Positions 1 through 11,349 of a stretch of 64,000 bases of DNA are shown here, piece after piece. How positions within the stretch are numbered: position 1 is the first letter of the stretch; each line of letters begins with the position of its first letter. The notes beneath the pieces were generated by a model that did not search any database, had not been told where the DNA came from, and worked only from the letters and a program-made list of their open reading frames with translations. The stretch is from positions 868,001 through 932,000 of the forward strand of contig NZ_CP104302.1 in NCBI RefSeq assembly GCF_025215495.1, given 5' to 3'. The translations under genes were made by a program, and so were the position numbers. This stretch comes from Mycolicibacterium brumae (GTDB taxonomy: Bacteria; Actinomycetota; Actinomycetes; Mycobacteriales; Mycobacteriaceae).

Positions 1-28
1 TGGCGTCACCAAATCATGAGTTCTAGCC

Positions 29-697
29 TCACCAAATCGCCGGGATCAGCCGGGAACGGGTCTGGGTCGTGTACGCGTCGTATCCGGGGAGATCCTCGCG
101 CAGCATCGACTCCTCATCCAGAATCCGGGCGACCAGCGAGCCGAACAACGGCACGAGGAGCAGCAGCGCCCAGTAGGACCCCAGTCCCAACGCCATCCCC
201 GCGGCCATCGCCAGCGAGCCGCTGTACATCGGGTGGCGCACCACGCCGTAGAGCCCGGTGGTCACCAGTTCCTGGCCGCCTTCGACCCGAATGGTCGCCG
301 CCGCCCAGACGTTCTGCACCACCACCCACATCGTCAGCCACAGTGCGATCGCCGTCACCGCCAGCCCGACGACGCACAACCAGGTCGGCATATGCGACCA
401 GCCGAAGCGCCGGTCCAGCCCGCCGACGACGATGATCGCCAGGAAACTGAGCTGCAGCACACCCACCGCGACCTTCTGGGCCGGTCGGGTCTCGGCCCGC
501 GGGCCCGCGTGCATCCGCCGCTCCAGCACGTCGGGCGCCTTGGCGAGCAGGTAATAGGTGTACGGCAGTGACAGCACAACCATCACCGCGATCTCGGCCC
601 ACCCCTGCCAATAGTCCAGGGTGCCGGCCGATCCGAACAGTAGGGCGCCCAGCAGGACGAGGCCGCCGATGGTGGACAGCCACACTCGTAGCATCAT
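29..697 (-). CDS. ICMT/PEMT-family membrane methyltransferase (Rv1216c-like)
   Basis: Integral-membrane protein of 222 aa with about five hydrophobic segments (near residues 5-25, 34-52, 80-98, 105-130 and 165-192). The C-terminal half has the isoprenylcysteine carboxyl methyltransferase-type signature RHPMYSG (residues 154-160) and an EE pair at 195-196, which in this family form the SAM and substrate site. Family membership is well supported. The substrate is unknown, because mycobacteria have no known prenyl-CaaX pathway. The gene is last in the tetR-ATPase-permease-methyltransferase run, 22 bp after the permease stop, so it is probably co-transcribed. Position and length fit H37Rv Rv1216c as recalled. 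Start taken at the first of two adjacent ATG codons. Confidence 0.8.
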   Translation of the reverse strand: MMLRVWLSTIGGLVLLGALLFGSAGTLDYWQGWAEIAVMVVLSLPYTYYLLAKAPDVLERRMHAGPRAETRPAQKVAVGVLQLSFLAIIVVGGLDRRFGWSHMPTWLCVVGLAVTAIALWLTMWVVVQNVWAAATIRVEGGQELVTTGLYGVVRHPMYSGSLAMAAGMALGLGSYWALLLLVPLFGSLVARILDEESMLREDLPGYDAYTTQTRSRLIPAIW

Positions 698-719
698 CTC
701 GATCTCCTCACGGTTGTCG

Positions 720-2366
720 TTATTGACAGTTCACGTCGCGACGACGGAAAGCCGCTGCCCCCGCAGCGATCAGCGCGCCGTCGATCACCAGCAACCACAG
801 CAGCGGTTGTCCGGTGAAATGCCCGGCGCCGACCAGCGGCGCGTGCGAATAGGGTTCTAGATCCTTTACCCACCAGGGGAATTCACCGATGGACCCGAGC
901 AGGTGCAGCGCGACGAAGGCGACCAGCACCGCCCAGGCGGCCGGCGCGCACCGGGGCGCGAGGCCGATCAGGAACACGGTCACCGCGGCGAGCAGCCAGA
1001 CCCCTGGGAGCTGGACTGCCGCGGAGCCGATCACGGAGGGCGCCAGGCCGATGTCACCTGCGCTGACGGCGTAGATCGCGCCCGCGATGGCGCCCGCGAA
1101 GATCAGCGCCACCGCGGAGCCGGCGAGTGCGATCGCGAGATAGCTTGCCAGCCAACGGGTTCGCGGCACGGCGCCGGACAGCACCGTCTCCGCACGGCCG
1201 CTGATCTCATCCTGGTGTGCTCGCAGCGTCACCGACACGGCGAAAGCGGAGGTGAGCACCGCGATCATGCTGAACGCGACCGCGATGAAAGCCGATTCCA
1301 GAGCGGGTGTGCCGCCGAGGCGGGTGACGATGTCGTGGACGGCTTCCTGGTCTCCCAGCTCGTCGCCGATGCCGTGCGCCACCGAACCGATCATCAGGCC
1401 GTACAGGCACAATCCGGCCGTCCACAACAACACCGAACCACGGTTGACCCGCCACCCGAGGCCGAAGACACCGCCGAGCCCGGCGCCGGCGCGAGCCGGA
1501 CCGGGCCGCTCGGGCAGCAGACCGGCGCCGACATCGCGGCGGGACAACAACAGATAGGCCAGCCCGGTCAGCACCGCACCGGCGAGCATGTGCAGCGCGA
1601 ACACCCAGTACCGGTCCCCGGCGAACGCGCGCAGCTGCAGCGACCAGCCCAGCGGCGACAGCCAGGACAACGCGCTGGACCCGTCGGCGGCGGAAACATC
1701 GCCGGCGGCGCGCAACGTGAAGGCCGCCGCCAACAGTGAAAGGGACAGGGCGCGTGCGGTTCTCGCCGAGGTGGTCACCTGCGCGGCAAGTGCCGCGACG
1801 GCGCCGAACACCAGTCCGGCGCCGACCAGCCCCAGGCAGAAAGCCAGCGATCCGGCGGCGGGGATATCGGTGGTCAACAGCGCCAAGAAGCCGATCAGCC
1901 CGGTGGCCAGGGCAGCGCCGTAGGCCAGCGTCAGCGCAGCGGTGAGCTCGGCGAAGCGGCCCACCGCCGTCGAGCCGATCAGCTCCGCGCGCCCGGTCTC
2001 CTCCTCGGCGCGGGTGTGCCGAATGACGGTCAGGATGACCGCGACGGCCAGCAGGAGGGTGTAGGCGCCGGCCTTCCACAGTCCGACCGCGCCGAGATTG
2101 TCGGCGTAAATGTTGCCGTACATAGCGCGCTGGGCCGGGCTGGCCATGATGGTCGCCGCCATCGCGGCCCGGTCGTCCTCCGTCGGGTACAGCGCGGCGA
2201 TGCTGCCGACGTACACGCTGGCCAGCGGAACGGAGAGGATCAGGATCCATAGCGGCGCGATGATCCGGTCGCGGCGCAGACACAGCCGCAACAGCTTGCC
2301 GGTTCCGGCGAAGTTCGACGCCGCCGCGACCGGCGGGGGCGGAGACGGGGCGAGGGTGACGGTCAT
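720..2366 (-). CDS. ABC exporter permease (Rv1217c-like)
   Basis: 548-aa multi-spanning permease with about twelve hydrophobic segments and no ATPase motif. It looks like two related six-helix halves, each opening with a basic cytoplasmic stretch (near residues 28-35 and 300-310), as in the tetronasin/antibiotic ABC-2 exporter group. It overlaps the upstream ATPase gene by 4 bp (ATGA), which implies translational coupling. The partner ATPase and a TetR gene lie immediately upstream, a typical substrate-responsive drug or lipid exporter. In H37Rv the Rv1217c-Rv1218c pair has been linked to multidrug efflux. That function is inferred from family and synteny. Confidence 0.88.
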   Translation of the reverse strand: MTVTLAPSPPPPVAAASNFAGTGKLLRLCLRRDRIIAPLWILILSVPLASVYVGSIAALYPTEDDRAAMAATIMASPAQRAMYGNIYADNLGAVGLWKAGAYTLLLAVAVILTVIRHTRAEEETGRAELIGSTAVGRFAELTAALTLAYGAALATGLIGFLALLTTDIPAAGSLAFCLGLVGAGLVFGAVAALAAQVTTSARTARALSLSLLAAAFTLRAAGDVSAADGSSALSWLSPLGWSLQLRAFAGDRYWVFALHMLAGAVLTGLAYLLLSRRDVGAGLLPERPGPARAGAGLGGVFGLGWRVNRGSVLLWTAGLCLYGLMIGSVAHGIGDELGDQEAVHDIVTRLGGTPALESAFIAVAFSMIAVLTSAFAVSVTLRAHQDEISGRAETVLSGAVPRTRWLASYLAIALAGSAVALIFAGAIAGAIYAVSAGDIGLAPSVIGSAAVQLPGVWLLAAVTVFLIGLAPRCAPAAWAVLVAFVALHLLGSIGEFPWWVKDLEPYSHAPLVGAGHFTGQPLLWLLVIDGALIAAGAAAFRRRDVNCQ

Positions 2367-3262
2367 GCCCGCACCGGCTCGGCCCCGTAGTGGCGCAGGA
2401 ACAGGTCCTCCAGCGTCGGGGGGCGGCTGTCAAGGCTGCGCACTCCGACCTGACCGAGCACTCGGACCAGCTCGCCGAGTGCGTTGCCGTCGACCTGGGC
2501 GTGCAACACCGGGCCCTCGAACCGAATGTCCTGGACGCCGGGGATCCGGCGCAGGTCGCCGGGGTCGGCCAGCAACTCGGCGGTGATGGATGTGCGCGAC
2601 AGGTGCCGCAGCGACGCCAGCGATCCGGTCTCCACCGTTCGGCCGGCCCGGATGATGGTCAACCGATCACACAGCCGCTCGGTCTCGGCGAGGATGTGAC
2701 TGGACAGCAGCACGGTGACCCCGCGCTGCTTCGCTTCGGCCACGCACTGCTGAAAAACGTTCTCCATCAACGGGTCCAGTCCGGTGCTGGGCTCATCGAG
2801 GAGCAGCAGCCGGGCGTGCGAGGCGAAGGCCGAGACCAGCGCGACCTTTTGCCGATTGCCCTTCGAGTAGCTGCGCGCCCGCTTGCGCGGATCGAGGTCG
2901 AAGCGTTCGGTCAACTCCGCGCGACGGCGTTCGTCGAGACCGCCGCGCATCCGCGCCAGCAGGTCGATGATCTCGCCGCCGGTCAACGCGGGCCACAGCG
3001 TCACATCCCCGGGCACGTAGGCGATCTGACGGTGCAGCGCCACCGCGTCGGTCCACGGATCCGCGCCGAGCAGGCGAACATTGCCGCCGTCGGCGCGGGC
3101 CAGGCCCAGCAGGATCCGGATGGTGGTGGACTTTCCGGCGCCGTTGGGGCCGAGGAACCCGTGCACCTCGCCCGGCGCGACGCACAGGCTCAGTCCATCG
3201 AGCGCCGGGGTACGCCCGAATCGCTTTGTCAGACCCCGAATGTCGATGTCCGGCTGGTTCAT
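2363..3262 (-). CDS. ABC exporter ATP-binding protein (Rv1218c-like)
   Basis: 299-aa cytoplasmic ABC ATPase that powers the adjacent permease. Visible motifs are Walker [10 protein letters not shown] (about residues 38-46), a signature-like [11 protein letters not shown] stretch (about 132-142) and Walker [14 protein letters not shown] (about 152-164), followed by the H-loop SSH. The signature reads SKGNRQ rather than LSGGQ, a variant common in ABC-2 drug exporters. The C-terminal 80 residues are the accessory domain of this group. Its ATG shares one base with the tetR stop (TGATG) and its stop overlaps the permease start by 4 bp, so three genes are tightly coupled. Confidence 0.93.
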   Translation of the reverse strand: MNQPDIDIRGLTKRFGRTPALDGLSLCVAPGEVHGFLGPNGAGKSTTIRILLGLARADGGNVRLLGADPWTDAVALHRQIAYVPGDVTLWPALTGGEIIDLLARMRGGLDERRRAELTERFDLDPRKRARSYSKGNRQKVALVSAFASHARLLLLDEPSTGLDPLMENVFQQCVAEAKQRGVTVLLSSHILAETERLCDRLTIIRAGRTVETGSLASLRHLSRTSITAELLADPGDLRRIPGVQDIRFEGPVLHAQVDGNALGELVRVLGQVGVRSLDSRPPTLEDLFLRHYGAEPVRA

Positions 3263-3918
3263 CAGAGCTCCTCGGGACGGGTGGGGATGGGCAGGCCCTG
3301 TTCACGGCGGGCCAGGAACGCTTCGTACATGCTGGAATCGGCGAGCAGGCCGTTGGAGTAGAGCTCCAATGCGGGCAGCATCATGTCCTGGGCGTAGTCG
3401 TGCAGCACGCGGCGCAGGTCGGTGGGGTCGTCGTGCAACTGGATGTAGAGCAGGAACCCGCCGCCGCCGGCCATAGACAGGAACTTGGCCCGCGCCTTCG
3501 GGTCGGGGCTGGGTTTGATGGTCCCGGACCGGACGCCTTCGTCCAGGTACTGCTCGGCGTTGTCGATCACCTGGCGCCACATGGCGCGGGCGAGGTCGCC
3601 GCCGGACTGCAGGCTGCGGACCAGGTAGGCGGTCAGCGGCGCGAACTCTTCGATCTCGGCGACGGCCGCCAGCCACGCCGCGGGGTCGTGCGTCTGCATG
3701 GTCTCGGATTTGGCGGCCCGGACGGTCTCGATGACGTAGTTGTCGCAGGCCGCGCGGAGCCCCTCCTTGGAGCCGAAGTGGTGGTTCACCAGGCCGGGGC
3801 TGACGCCGGCGGCGGTCGCGATGGCCCGCACGCCGACGCCGAATCCGTGCCGGCCAAACTGGTCGATCGCGGCGTCGCGGATGCGGGCTGCGGCGGTGAG
3901 ATCATCGACTGAACGCAT
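3262..3918 (-). CDS. TetR-family repressor of the exporter operon (Rv1219c-like)
   Basis: 218-aa TetR regulator. The N-terminal helix-turn-helix (about residues 10-55) contains the family pattern [20 protein letters not shown] followed by [11 protein letters not shown]. The C-terminal ligand domain resembles Rv1219c as recalled. The ATG at 3918 is chosen because the protein then begins MRSVDD, matching the recalled homologue. An upstream TTG at 3936 would add six residues encoded inside the operator. No Shine-Dalgarno precedes the ATG, and a promoter places transcription initiation at or next to the A of the ATG, so the mRNA is probably leaderless. First gene of the exporter operon and very likely autoregulatory. 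Confidence 0.92.
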   Translation of the reverse strand: MRSVDDLTAAARIRDAAIDQFGRHGFGVGVRAIATAAGVSPGLVNHHFGSKEGLRAACDNYVIETVRAAKSETMQTHDPAAWLAAVAEIEEFAPLTAYLVRSLQSGGDLARAMWRQVIDNAEQYLDEGVRSGTIKPSPDPKARAKFLSMAGGGGFLLYIQLHDDPTDLRRVLHDYAQDMMLPALELYSNGLLADSSMYEAFLARREQGLPIPTRPEEL

Positions 3919-3943
3919 GTTTAATACGTTAAACAAGCGTTCA
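3910..3943. promoter_or_regulatory. Nested palindromic TetR operator
   Basis: Two concentric inverted repeats share one centre. The inner arms are TGTTTAA (3918-3924) and TTAAACA (3929-3935) around TACG. The outer arms are TGAACGC (3910-3916) and GCGTTCA (3937-3943). Only the A/A pair at 3917/3936 breaks the symmetry. The element overlaps the -10 region and the first codons of the tetR gene, the expected place for autorepression. Assignment to this TetR is inferred from position. Confidence 0.8.
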
Positions 3944-3955
3944 GTGACGCGTCAA
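3918..3955 (-). promoter_or_regulatory. Probable promoter of the tetR-ABC exporter operon
   Basis: Read on the minus strand: a -35 hexamer TTGACG (3950-3955), an 18-bp spacer, a -10 hexamer TAACGT (3926-3931) fitting the mycobacterial TANNNT pattern, and 7 bp before the ATG at 3918. The layout predicts a leaderless transcript beginning at or within a base of the start codon. The -10 box sits inside the palindromic operator. Confidence 0.65.
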
Positions 3956-4007
3956 GGAATCACCCACGTGAAGAGTCGTACAACTTGCTGTGAGCGCGGC
4001 TGCGGAC

Positions 4008-4910
4008 TCAGCCGGCGCCGGTGTCGTGCTCCCGGGCCGCGGCCAGAATCCCGTCGCTCAACGGGATCAGCACCGGCGCCAACCGCTCGTCCTCGGCGAT
4101 CATCCGGGCGGCTTCGCGGACTGCGGCGACGGTGGCGTCGTTCGCGTTCGGGTCCCCGGCGCGCCCGCCGAGAGCGGCGCGATGCACCACGATCACCCCG
4201 CCCGGGCGCAGCAACCGGATGCCTTCGGCCACATAGTCGGGCTGGTCGGCGGGGTCGCCGTCGATGAACACCAGGTCATAGGACGCGTCCGCCAGACGGG
4301 TCAGCACCTCCTGGGCGCGGCCGCTGATCAGCCGGGTGCGCGACGGGCCGATCCCACCTTCGACGAACGCCTGCCGGGCGATGCGCTGGTACTCGGGCTC
4401 GATGTCGATGGTGGTCAGCACGCCGTCGGCGCGCATGCCGGACAGCAGCCACAGGCCGGACAGCCCGACGCCGGTGCCGACCTCGACGACGGCCTTGCCG
4501 CCGGACAGCCGGGCCAGCAGGCTGAGCAGCGCGCCGGCCGCGGCGCTGACCGCGCCGGCCCCGATGTCGTGCGCACGTTCGCGGACCGCGCCCAACACGG
4601 TGTCCTCGGAGATCGAGCCCTCGGCGTGGTAGAGCATCGCCTCGGCGGCCGACGGCGGCGCGGGCGCCGGATCGGCGAGCGTGGGTTCGGGCTCGGGCTC
4701 GGGCTCGGTAACCACGGGTTCCGGCTCGACGGGTTCGGCCTCGACGGGTTCCGGCTCGACGGACTCGGCCTCGACGGTGACCTGCTCGATGACCGGCTCC
4801 GGCTCCGGCTCAACCACCGGAGGTTCGGGGTCTGCCTTGCGGCTGGGAGGCGGCCCGAACAGCGCGTCCAATGGATCCGGACGATTGGAGGAGTCGTGAG
4901 AGCTGCCCAT
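4008..4910 (-). CDS. SAM-dependent O-methyltransferase (Rv1220c-like) with acidic N-terminal extension
   Basis: About 300 aa. The last ~215 residues form a class I methyltransferase of the caffeoyl-CoA O-methyltransferase group: motif [14 protein letters not shown], then [25 protein letters not shown] and a C-terminal GGVIVVHRA strand. This part closely matches H37Rv Rv1220c as recalled. Residues ~25-85 are an added Pro/Glu/Val-rich stretch (repeated EPEPV-type units) that the recalled homologue lacks. The ATG at 4910 is preferred over a TTG at 4964. The substrate is unknown. The gene is divergent from sigE and separated from the tetR operon by its promoter. Confidence 0.85.
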   Translation of the reverse strand: MGSSHDSSNRPDPLDALFGPPPSRKADPEPPVVEPEPEPVIEQVTVEAESVEPEPVEAEPVEPEPVVTEPEPEPEPTLADPAPAPPSAAEAMLYHAEGSISEDTVLGAVRERAHDIGAGAVSAAAGALLSLLARLSGGKAVVEVGTGVGLSGLWLLSGMRADGVLTTIDIEPEYQRIARQAFVEGGIGPSRTRLISGRAQEVLTRLADASYDLVFIDGDPADQPDYVAEGIRLLRPGGVIVVHRAALGGRAGDPNANDATVAAVREAARMIAEDERLAPVLIPLSDGILAAAREHDTGAG

Positions 4911-5086
4911 GTTCGCTGAGCGTACGGGTATCGGCGGCGCACCGGTCCCGACACGCCAGCCCAAAGTAACGGAATTATGAGGATTCGGCCAGATCGCCGC
5001 AGCTCAACGCGTTTTAGCCGGCTTTCTCAGGTTGGCCACATTGTCCTCACACAGCCCCCACACGCCGATGCACCACGGTATTGAGC

Positions 5087-5875
5087 ATGACCGACCGCGC
5101 AGTTGTCCCGACGCCCCGAGAGCAACGGAATACCGCCGTGCTTCCGGGTGTTGCCATGGTCGAGCAACCGATCGTGCGCGCAATGGACGCGCGGGTGGGG
5201 GATTGCTCCGAGAGCGGTCAGGAGATGACAACGACCATCGCAGCCCCGGTGACCATGTCCGGTTTGGAACAGGACTATGGCGACACCTGGATCGAGACGT
5301 CCGACCAGCCGTCGGGCACGGCGGTATTCGACGCCACCGGCGACAAGGCGGCCATGCCGTCGTGGGACGAGCTGGTCCGCCAGCACGCCGACCGCGTCTA
5401 CCGGTTGGCCTACCGACTGTCCGGCAACCCGCAGGACGCCGAGGATCTGACCCAGGAAACCTTCATCCGGGTGTTCCGCTCGCTGCAGAACTACCAGCCC
5501 GGCACCTTCGAAGGCTGGCTGCACCGCATCACCACCAACCTGTTCCTGGACATGGTGCGCCGCCGCGCCCGGATCCGGATGGAGGCGCTGCCCGAGGACT
5601 ACGACCGGGTGCCGGCCAACGACCCCGATCCGGAGCAGATCTACCACGACGCCCGGCTGGAGGCCGACCTACAGGCCGCGCTGGATTCGCTGGCGCCGGA
5701 GTTCCGCGCCGCCGTGGTGCTCTGTGACATCGAAGGTTTTTCCTACGAGGAGATCGGCGCGACGCTGGGCATCAAACTCGGCACCGTGCGCAGCCGGATC
5801 CACCGCGGACGCCAGGCCATCCGCGACCACTTGGCCGCGAACTCCGGACGTTCCGCCGTCGGCGGCGCCGCCTGA
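5087..5875 (+). CDS. sigE: ECF RNA polymerase sigma factor SigE
   Basis: ECF sigma factor of about 262 aa that directs the cell-envelope stress response. Sigma region 2 is very conserved ([42 protein letters not shown]). Sigma region 4 follows ([23 protein letters not shown], then [12 protein letters not shown]). From about residue 70 it matches M. tuberculosis SigE nearly residue for residue as recalled. The N-terminus is poorly conserved and the start uncertain: TTG 5081, ATG 5087 and later ATGs (for example 5225) are all in frame, and alternative starts have been reported for mycobacterial sigE. It is followed by its anti-sigma gene rseA and by htrA. Confidence 0.96.
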   Translation: MTDRAVVPTPREQRNTAVLPGVAMVEQPIVRAMDARVGDCSESGQEMTTTIAAPVTMSGLEQDYGDTWIETSDQPSGTAVFDATGDKAAMPSWDELVRQHADRVYRLAYRLSGNPQDAEDLTQETFIRVFRSLQNYQPGTFEGWLHRITTNLFLDMVRRRARIRMEALPEDYDRVPANDPDPEQIYHDARLEADLQAALDSLAPEFRAAVVLCDIEGFSYEEIGATLGIKLGTVRSRIHRGRQAIRDHLAANSGRSAVGGAA

Positions 5876-5958
5876 CCACCGGGCGGACTTCCGTGATTGC
5901 CGGCGCGCTGCGCGCTACCCTCGATACGGCGTGGACGCACACCGGAAGAGGAGTCGGG

Positions 5959-6378
5959 ATGGACGAGCAGGGACGGTTCTTCCGTCGCATCGCCTCCTGG
6001 CTGCCCAGTCACGGCGCCCACCTCGGATTCCAGCCGGTCCCCAACGCCCCCGGCCCACGCCGCTTCGGCTCCACCGAACACCTGTCGACGGAGGCGCTGG
6101 CGGCTTATGTCGACGGTGAGCTGCCGATGGGCGCGCAGGTCCGGGCCAACCAGCATCTGTCGCTGTGCCCGCAGTGCACCGCCGAGGTCGAGGCGCAGCG
6201 GCAGGCCCGCTCGGCGCTGCGCGACTCCAACCCCATCACTGCCCCCAGCACGCTGCTGGGCATGCTGTCCAAGATCCCGCTGGCCCCGCCGGTGCCGCCC
6301 GACGACCTGATTCAGGATTCTTCGGGCCACACGCCCGGCGACGACGATCCACGACGCAATCCGGGCCGACGTCGATAG
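5959..6378 (+). CDS. rseA: Anti-sigma-E factor RseA (zinc-associated anti-sigma)
   Basis: 139-aa protein with a zinc-associated anti-sigma (ZAS) core: LSTEALAAYVDGELPMG followed by the H-x3-C-x2-C motif in HLSLCPQCTAEVE (about residues 71-83). This class binds and inhibits its sigma factor and releases it on oxidation or phosphorylation-triggered proteolysis. The C-terminus is hydrophilic and disordered, with no membrane segment. The ATG at 5959 has a good ribosome-binding site (GAAGAGGAG, 5945-5953). An upstream in-frame GTG at 5893 would add residues unlike the recalled Rv1222. Placement directly after sigE fixes the partner. Confidence 0.92.
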   Translation: MDEQGRFFRRIASWLPSHGAHLGFQPVPNAPGPRRFGSTEHLSTEALAAYVDGELPMGAQVRANQHLSLCPQCTAEVEAQRQARSALRDSNPITAPSTLLGMLSKIPLAPPVPPDDLIQDSSGHTPGDDDPRRNPGRRR

Positions 6379-6461
6379 ACGTCAGGACGCTGCGACAACC
6401 GCCGGTAGGGTGGACCCGACGCAACCGAAGGTTTTTCCCTGACCAGCCGCGTCGCAGGTAG

Positions 6462-8009
<1,548 letters not shown>

Positions 8010-8010
8010 G

Positions 8011-8451
8011 ATGTTCGCCAACGTCGGCTGGGGCGAGATGATGCTGCTGGTGCTCATCGGCCTCGTGGTGCTCGGCCCGGAGCGGCTGCCGGGCGCCATC
8101 CGATGGACCTCCGGCGCGCTGCGCCAAGCCCGCGACTACCTGAACAACGCCACCACCCAGATCCGGCAGGACCTCGGACCGGAGTTCGACGATCTGCGCG
8201 AGCCGCTGGGAGAGCTGAACAAACTGCGCGGGATGACACCGCGGGCGGCGATCACCAAGCACCTGCTCGACGGTGACGAATCCGTCCTGAAGGCGTTGAC
8301 CGAGCCGCTGGACGGGCCGCCGATCGGTTCGGCGGTGCCTGCCGCGCCCGCAGTGCCCACCGCGGCCATGCCGTTGACGCCACCTGCGGACGACGACGGC
8401 GACGGACCGGCCAAACCTGCCGCGCCGCGGTTCGACCCCGACGCCACCTGA
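8011..8451 (+). CDS. tatB: Sec-independent protein translocase subunit TatB
   Basis: 146 aa. One N-terminal transmembrane helix ([20 protein letters not shown], about 11-30) carries the GPERLP hinge typical of TatA/TatB. An amphipathic helix follows (about 32-75), then a Pro/Ala-rich tail. The length, the acidic residue near the N-terminus (E9) and the position after htrA fit TatB rather than TatA. With TatC it forms the twin-arginine signal receptor. It starts 1 bp after the htrA stop and converges on mrp, 15 bp away. Confidence 0.93.
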   Translation: MFANVGWGEMMLLVLIGLVVLGPERLPGAIRWTSGALRQARDYLNNATTQIRQDLGPEFDDLREPLGELNKLRGMTPRAAITKHLLDGDESVLKALTEPLDGPPIGSAVPAAPAVPTAAMPLTPPADDDGDGPAKPAAPRFDPDAT

Positions 8452-8466
8452 TGTGAGACGTGTGAT

Positions 8467-9606
8467 TCAGAGGTGGCGGGTGGTGTCCAGCCCCAGCGAC
8501 ATGCCGGCCAGCCCGCGCTTCTTGGAGGCCAGCTTGTCGGCGACCCGATTGAGTTCGGCGCCGGCGCCGTCATCGAGCGCGGACAGCGCCAGGGGCACGC
8601 CGTCGTCGCCGGCGGCGACCAGCCGCGGATCCAGCGGCACCTGGCCGAGCAAGGGAACGTCGGCGCCGACGGTGCGGGTCAGATTCTCCGCGACCTGCCG
8701 GCCACCGCCTTCGCCGAACATCTTCAGCGTCGGGCTGTCGACCATGTTCTCCACCACGCCGGCGATGCGCTGACGGGTCTGGATGGCGATCGCGCCGGCC
8801 CGCTCGGCGACCTCGGCGGCGGCCAACTGCGGGGTGGTCACCACGATGATCTCGGCGTTCGGGACCAACTGCGCGATGGAGATCGCCACGTCACCGGTGC
8901 CCGGCGGCAGATCCATCAGCAACACATCCAGGTCACCCCAGTACACGTCGGCCAGGAACTGCTGCAGCGCGCGGTGCAGCATCGGGCCGCGCCACACCAC
9001 AGGGGTGTTGCCCTGGGTGAACTGGGCGATGGAGATGACCTTCACCTCGTGGGCCACCGGCGGCACGATCATCGAATCGACCTGGGTGGGTCGGTCGTTG
9101 GTGCCCATCATTCGCGGCACGGAATGCCCGTAGATGTCGGCGTCGAGCAGCCCGACGGACAGTCCGCGGGCGGCCAGCGCGGCCGCCAGATTGACCGTGA
9201 CGCTGGACTTTCCGACGCCGCCCTTGCCGGAGGCCACCGCGTAGACCCGCGTCAGTGAGCCGGGCTGGGCGAACGGGATCACCGGCTCGGGGGAGTCGCC
9301 GCGCAGCTGCTTGCGCAGCTCGGCGCGCTGCTCGTCGTTCATCACGTCCAGGCCGACGGTGACCGCGCCGGTGCCCGGCACGTCGGCGACCGCCTGGGTC
9401 ACCTTCTCCGAGATCTCGGACTTCTTCGGGCAGGCCGCGGTGGTCAGGTAGATCTCGACGTGGACGCTGGAGTCCGCGCGCACCTCGATGCTCTTGACCA
9501 TGCCCAGGTCGGTGATGGGTCGCCGCAACTCGGGGTCGATGACCTTGGTCAGCGCCGATCGGATGGCGGCGGTCAGATCATCTTCGGTGCGCGCGGAATC
9601 AGACAT
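8467..9606 (-). CDS. mrp: Mrp/ApbC-type P-loop ATPase, Fe-S cluster carrier
   Basis: 379 aa. The N-terminal ~95 residues are a MIP18/DUF59 domain. The remainder is a Mrp/NBP35 ATPase with the deviant Walker A GKGGVGKSS (about 129-137), a switch region LLDADIYGHSVP and a Walker B-like LLMDLPPGTGD. In this family the protein carries or transfers Fe-S clusters. A C-terminal CxxC is not visible, which is common in actinobacterial Mrp. Likely a stand-alone gene: the transglycosylase gene lies 45 bp upstream on the same strand and tatB converges from the other side. Confidence 0.93.
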   Translation of the reverse strand: MSDSARTEDDLTAAIRSALTKVIDPELRRPITDLGMVKSIEVRADSSVHVEIYLTTAACPKKSEISEKVTQAVADVPGTGAVTVGLDVMNDEQRAELRKQLRGDSPEPVIPFAQPGSLTRVYAVASGKGGVGKSSVTVNLAAALAARGLSVGLLDADIYGHSVPRMMGTNDRPTQVDSMIVPPVAHEVKVISIAQFTQGNTPVVWRGPMLHRALQQFLADVYWGDLDVLLMDLPPGTGDVAISIAQLVPNAEIIVVTTPQLAAAEVAERAGAIAIQTRQRIAGVVENMVDSPTLKMFGEGGGRQVAENLTRTVGADVPLLGQVPLDPRLVAAGDDGVPLALSALDDGAGAELNRVADKLASKKRGLAGMSLGLDTTRHL

Positions 9607-9651
9607 ATTGCGTCCGAGTCTATCTGCGCCCGGATGGACGTCGACGGGCCC

Positions 9652-11349
9652 TTAGTTGGCGGGGCCGGGCGCGGGCCCGAGGGCCGGCGCGGTGTTCGCC
9701 GGCGCCGTGTTCGCCGGGGCGGCCGGAGCTGTGGGCGCCGGGGCGGCGGGTGCGGGGGCAGCAGGCGCGGGAATGGCGGGGGCCGGAGCCGCCGGGGCCG
9801 GTGCGGGCGCCGCCGGTGCGAACGGGTTGAACGGGGCCGGCGCCGGGGCGGCGGGCGCGAACGGGTTGAACGGGGCCGGCGGGGCCATCGGATTGATCTG
9901 CTCGGCGGCCGGATTCACCGCGGCCGGCGTGGCGACGCTGTTCTCCAGGCAGAAGACCGCGCAACGACCGACGACCGGGGACTCCTCGCCCTCCTGGGCG
10001 GGTCCCGGCGGCACCACCATCTGGTTGGCGACGGCGGAATGCTGGTTGGCCAGCGGATCGATGGTCTCGCCATCGTCGTTCATATCGGGGCCGAGGCCGC
10101 GGGTGGCCGCTTCGGCCAGGTGCTGATCGGCGGTCCGCGGCGTGATGTTGTGCGTGTCCGCGCCGATGGCGGGCAACTCGCCCGGCTCCACGCCGGTGGC
10201 GTAGGCGGCCGACCAGCCCAGCACGTTCTGGGTGTAGGCCATCGAGTTGTTGTAGCGCAGGATCGCGGTGACGACCTGGCTCTGGTCCCGCAGGTTCATC
10301 CCGCCGCTGCACAGGTAGCGGGCTGCGGCGAGGGAGGCGTCGTAGACGTTCTGCGGATCGGCGACACCGTCGCTGTTGCCGTCGGAGGCATACCGCGACC
10401 AGGTGCCGGGCAGGAACTGCATCGGACCCATGGCGCGGGCGTAGACCACCCGGCCGGAGGTGACGCTCTGCACGATGACCTCGTTGCCGGCCAGCGAACC
10501 GTCCAGGGTCGGGCCGTAGATCGGGTTCACCGTGGTGCCGGCGCGGTCGGTCGCTCCGCTGCTGGCGTGCCCCGACTCGATCTTGCCGATACCGGCGAGC
10601 AGGTTCCAGCTCACTCCACAGTTCGGGGCGGACTGGGCCATGATCGCTTCGGCGTTGCGGTAGGAGTCCAGCGAGATCGCCGGGATGCGCAGCGATCCGA
10701 TGGCGGCCATCACCACCGCGGGCGGAGGCGCGGAAATCGCCTTGGTCGCGAAGTTGAACGTCTCCGGAGCCTTGGCCACCGAGACGACGCTCGGTCCGAC
10801 GGTGAGGTCCGGCGGCGCCGGCATCACCGCGGCCATCGGGCTGATGTCCACGCCGATCGCGGGGGCCTGACCGGGCAGCGGCGGGCCACTGCCCGCCACG
10901 GCGGCGGCCAGCATCAGGGGGGTGAGCACCGCGGCGCCGGCCAGCGGGCGCAGGAACCGCTTGGGCTTGCGCTCGTACACACCGGCGTCGACCAGCTCCG
11001 GCTCGGTCAGTTCGTCGGTGTCTTCGAGCTGGTCGGTGTCGTCGAGCTCGCCGACGGCTGTGAGTTCGACGGTTTCGTCGGCCTCGGCGTACGCCGGCTC
11101 GAGCACCTCGGGCTCGACAGCTTCGATGACGACGGTTTCGTCGGTCTCAGCTTCGGGTTTGATGACTTCATCGTCCTCAACGGTCTCGATGACGGTGGTG
11201 TCGTCCACTTCGGCGACGGGCTCCAGAGCTTCCACGGCGGTGGTCTCGTCGGTCTCGGCGTTGCCGGTGTAGGAGGTCACATCCGCGGTGTCGATCGCAT
11301 CGGGGCCCGACGGGGACGGTGCTGCGCCCTTGCGGCCCCAAATACGCAC
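9652..11349 (-). CDS. Membrane-anchored lytic murein transglycosylase (Rv1230c-like)
   Basis: 565 aa. An acidic cytoplasmic N-terminus (about 10-130, many Glu/Asp/Thr/Val) ends in RKPKRFLRP before a transmembrane helix (about 137-158). The periplasmic domain is a soluble lytic transglycosylase (SLT/MltB-like): catalytic Glu in GIGKIESGHASS, then GPMQFLPGTWSRYASDGNSDG and ILRYNNSMAYTQNVL. The last ~110 residues are Ala/Pro-rich with two copies of APFNPFAPAAPAPAP. The start is GTG at 11349 with GAGGAC upstream. It cleaves peptidoglycan glycan strands. Rv1230c is about 150 aa shorter as recalled, the difference lying in the low-complexity ends. Confidence 0.87.
   Translation of the reverse strand: MRIWGRKGAAPSPSGPDAIDTADVTSYTGNAETDETTAVEALEPVAEVDDTTVIETVEDDEVIKPEAETDETVVIEAVEPEVLEPAYAEADETVELTAVGELDDTDQLEDTDELTEPELVDAGVYERKPKRFLRPLAGAAVLTPLMLAAAVAGSGPPLPGQAPAIGVDISPMAAVMPAPPDLTVGPSVVSVAKAPETFNFATKAISAPPPAVVMAAIGSLRIPAISLDSYRNAEAIMAQSAPNCGVSWNLLAGIGKIESGHASSGATDRAGTTVNPIYGPTLDGSLAGNEVIVQSVTSGRVVYARAMGPMQFLPGTWSRYASDGNSDGVADPQNVYDASLAAARYLCSGGMNLRDQSQVVTAILRYNNSMAYTQNVLGWSAAYATGVEPGELPAIGADTHNITPRTADQHLAEAATRGLGPDMNDDGETIDPLANQHSAVANQMVVPPGPAQEGEESPVVGRCAVFCLENSVATPAAVNPAAEQINPMAPPAPFNPFAPAAPAPAPFNPFAPAAPAPAPAAPAPAIPAPAAPAPAAPAPTAPAAPANTAPANTAPALGPAPGPAN

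Noticed and set aside
1-45. Direct repeat TCACCAAATC at 6-15 and 29-38
   Set aside because: Only two 10-bp copies next to a gene end at the window edge; too little sequence to interpret, although it resembles the other gene-end repeats.
4965-5080. MprA boxes or a SigH promoter upstream of sigE
   Set aside because: TCTCAGG-like and CCTCA-like pieces are present, but they do not form a convincing spaced pair or a matching -35/-10.
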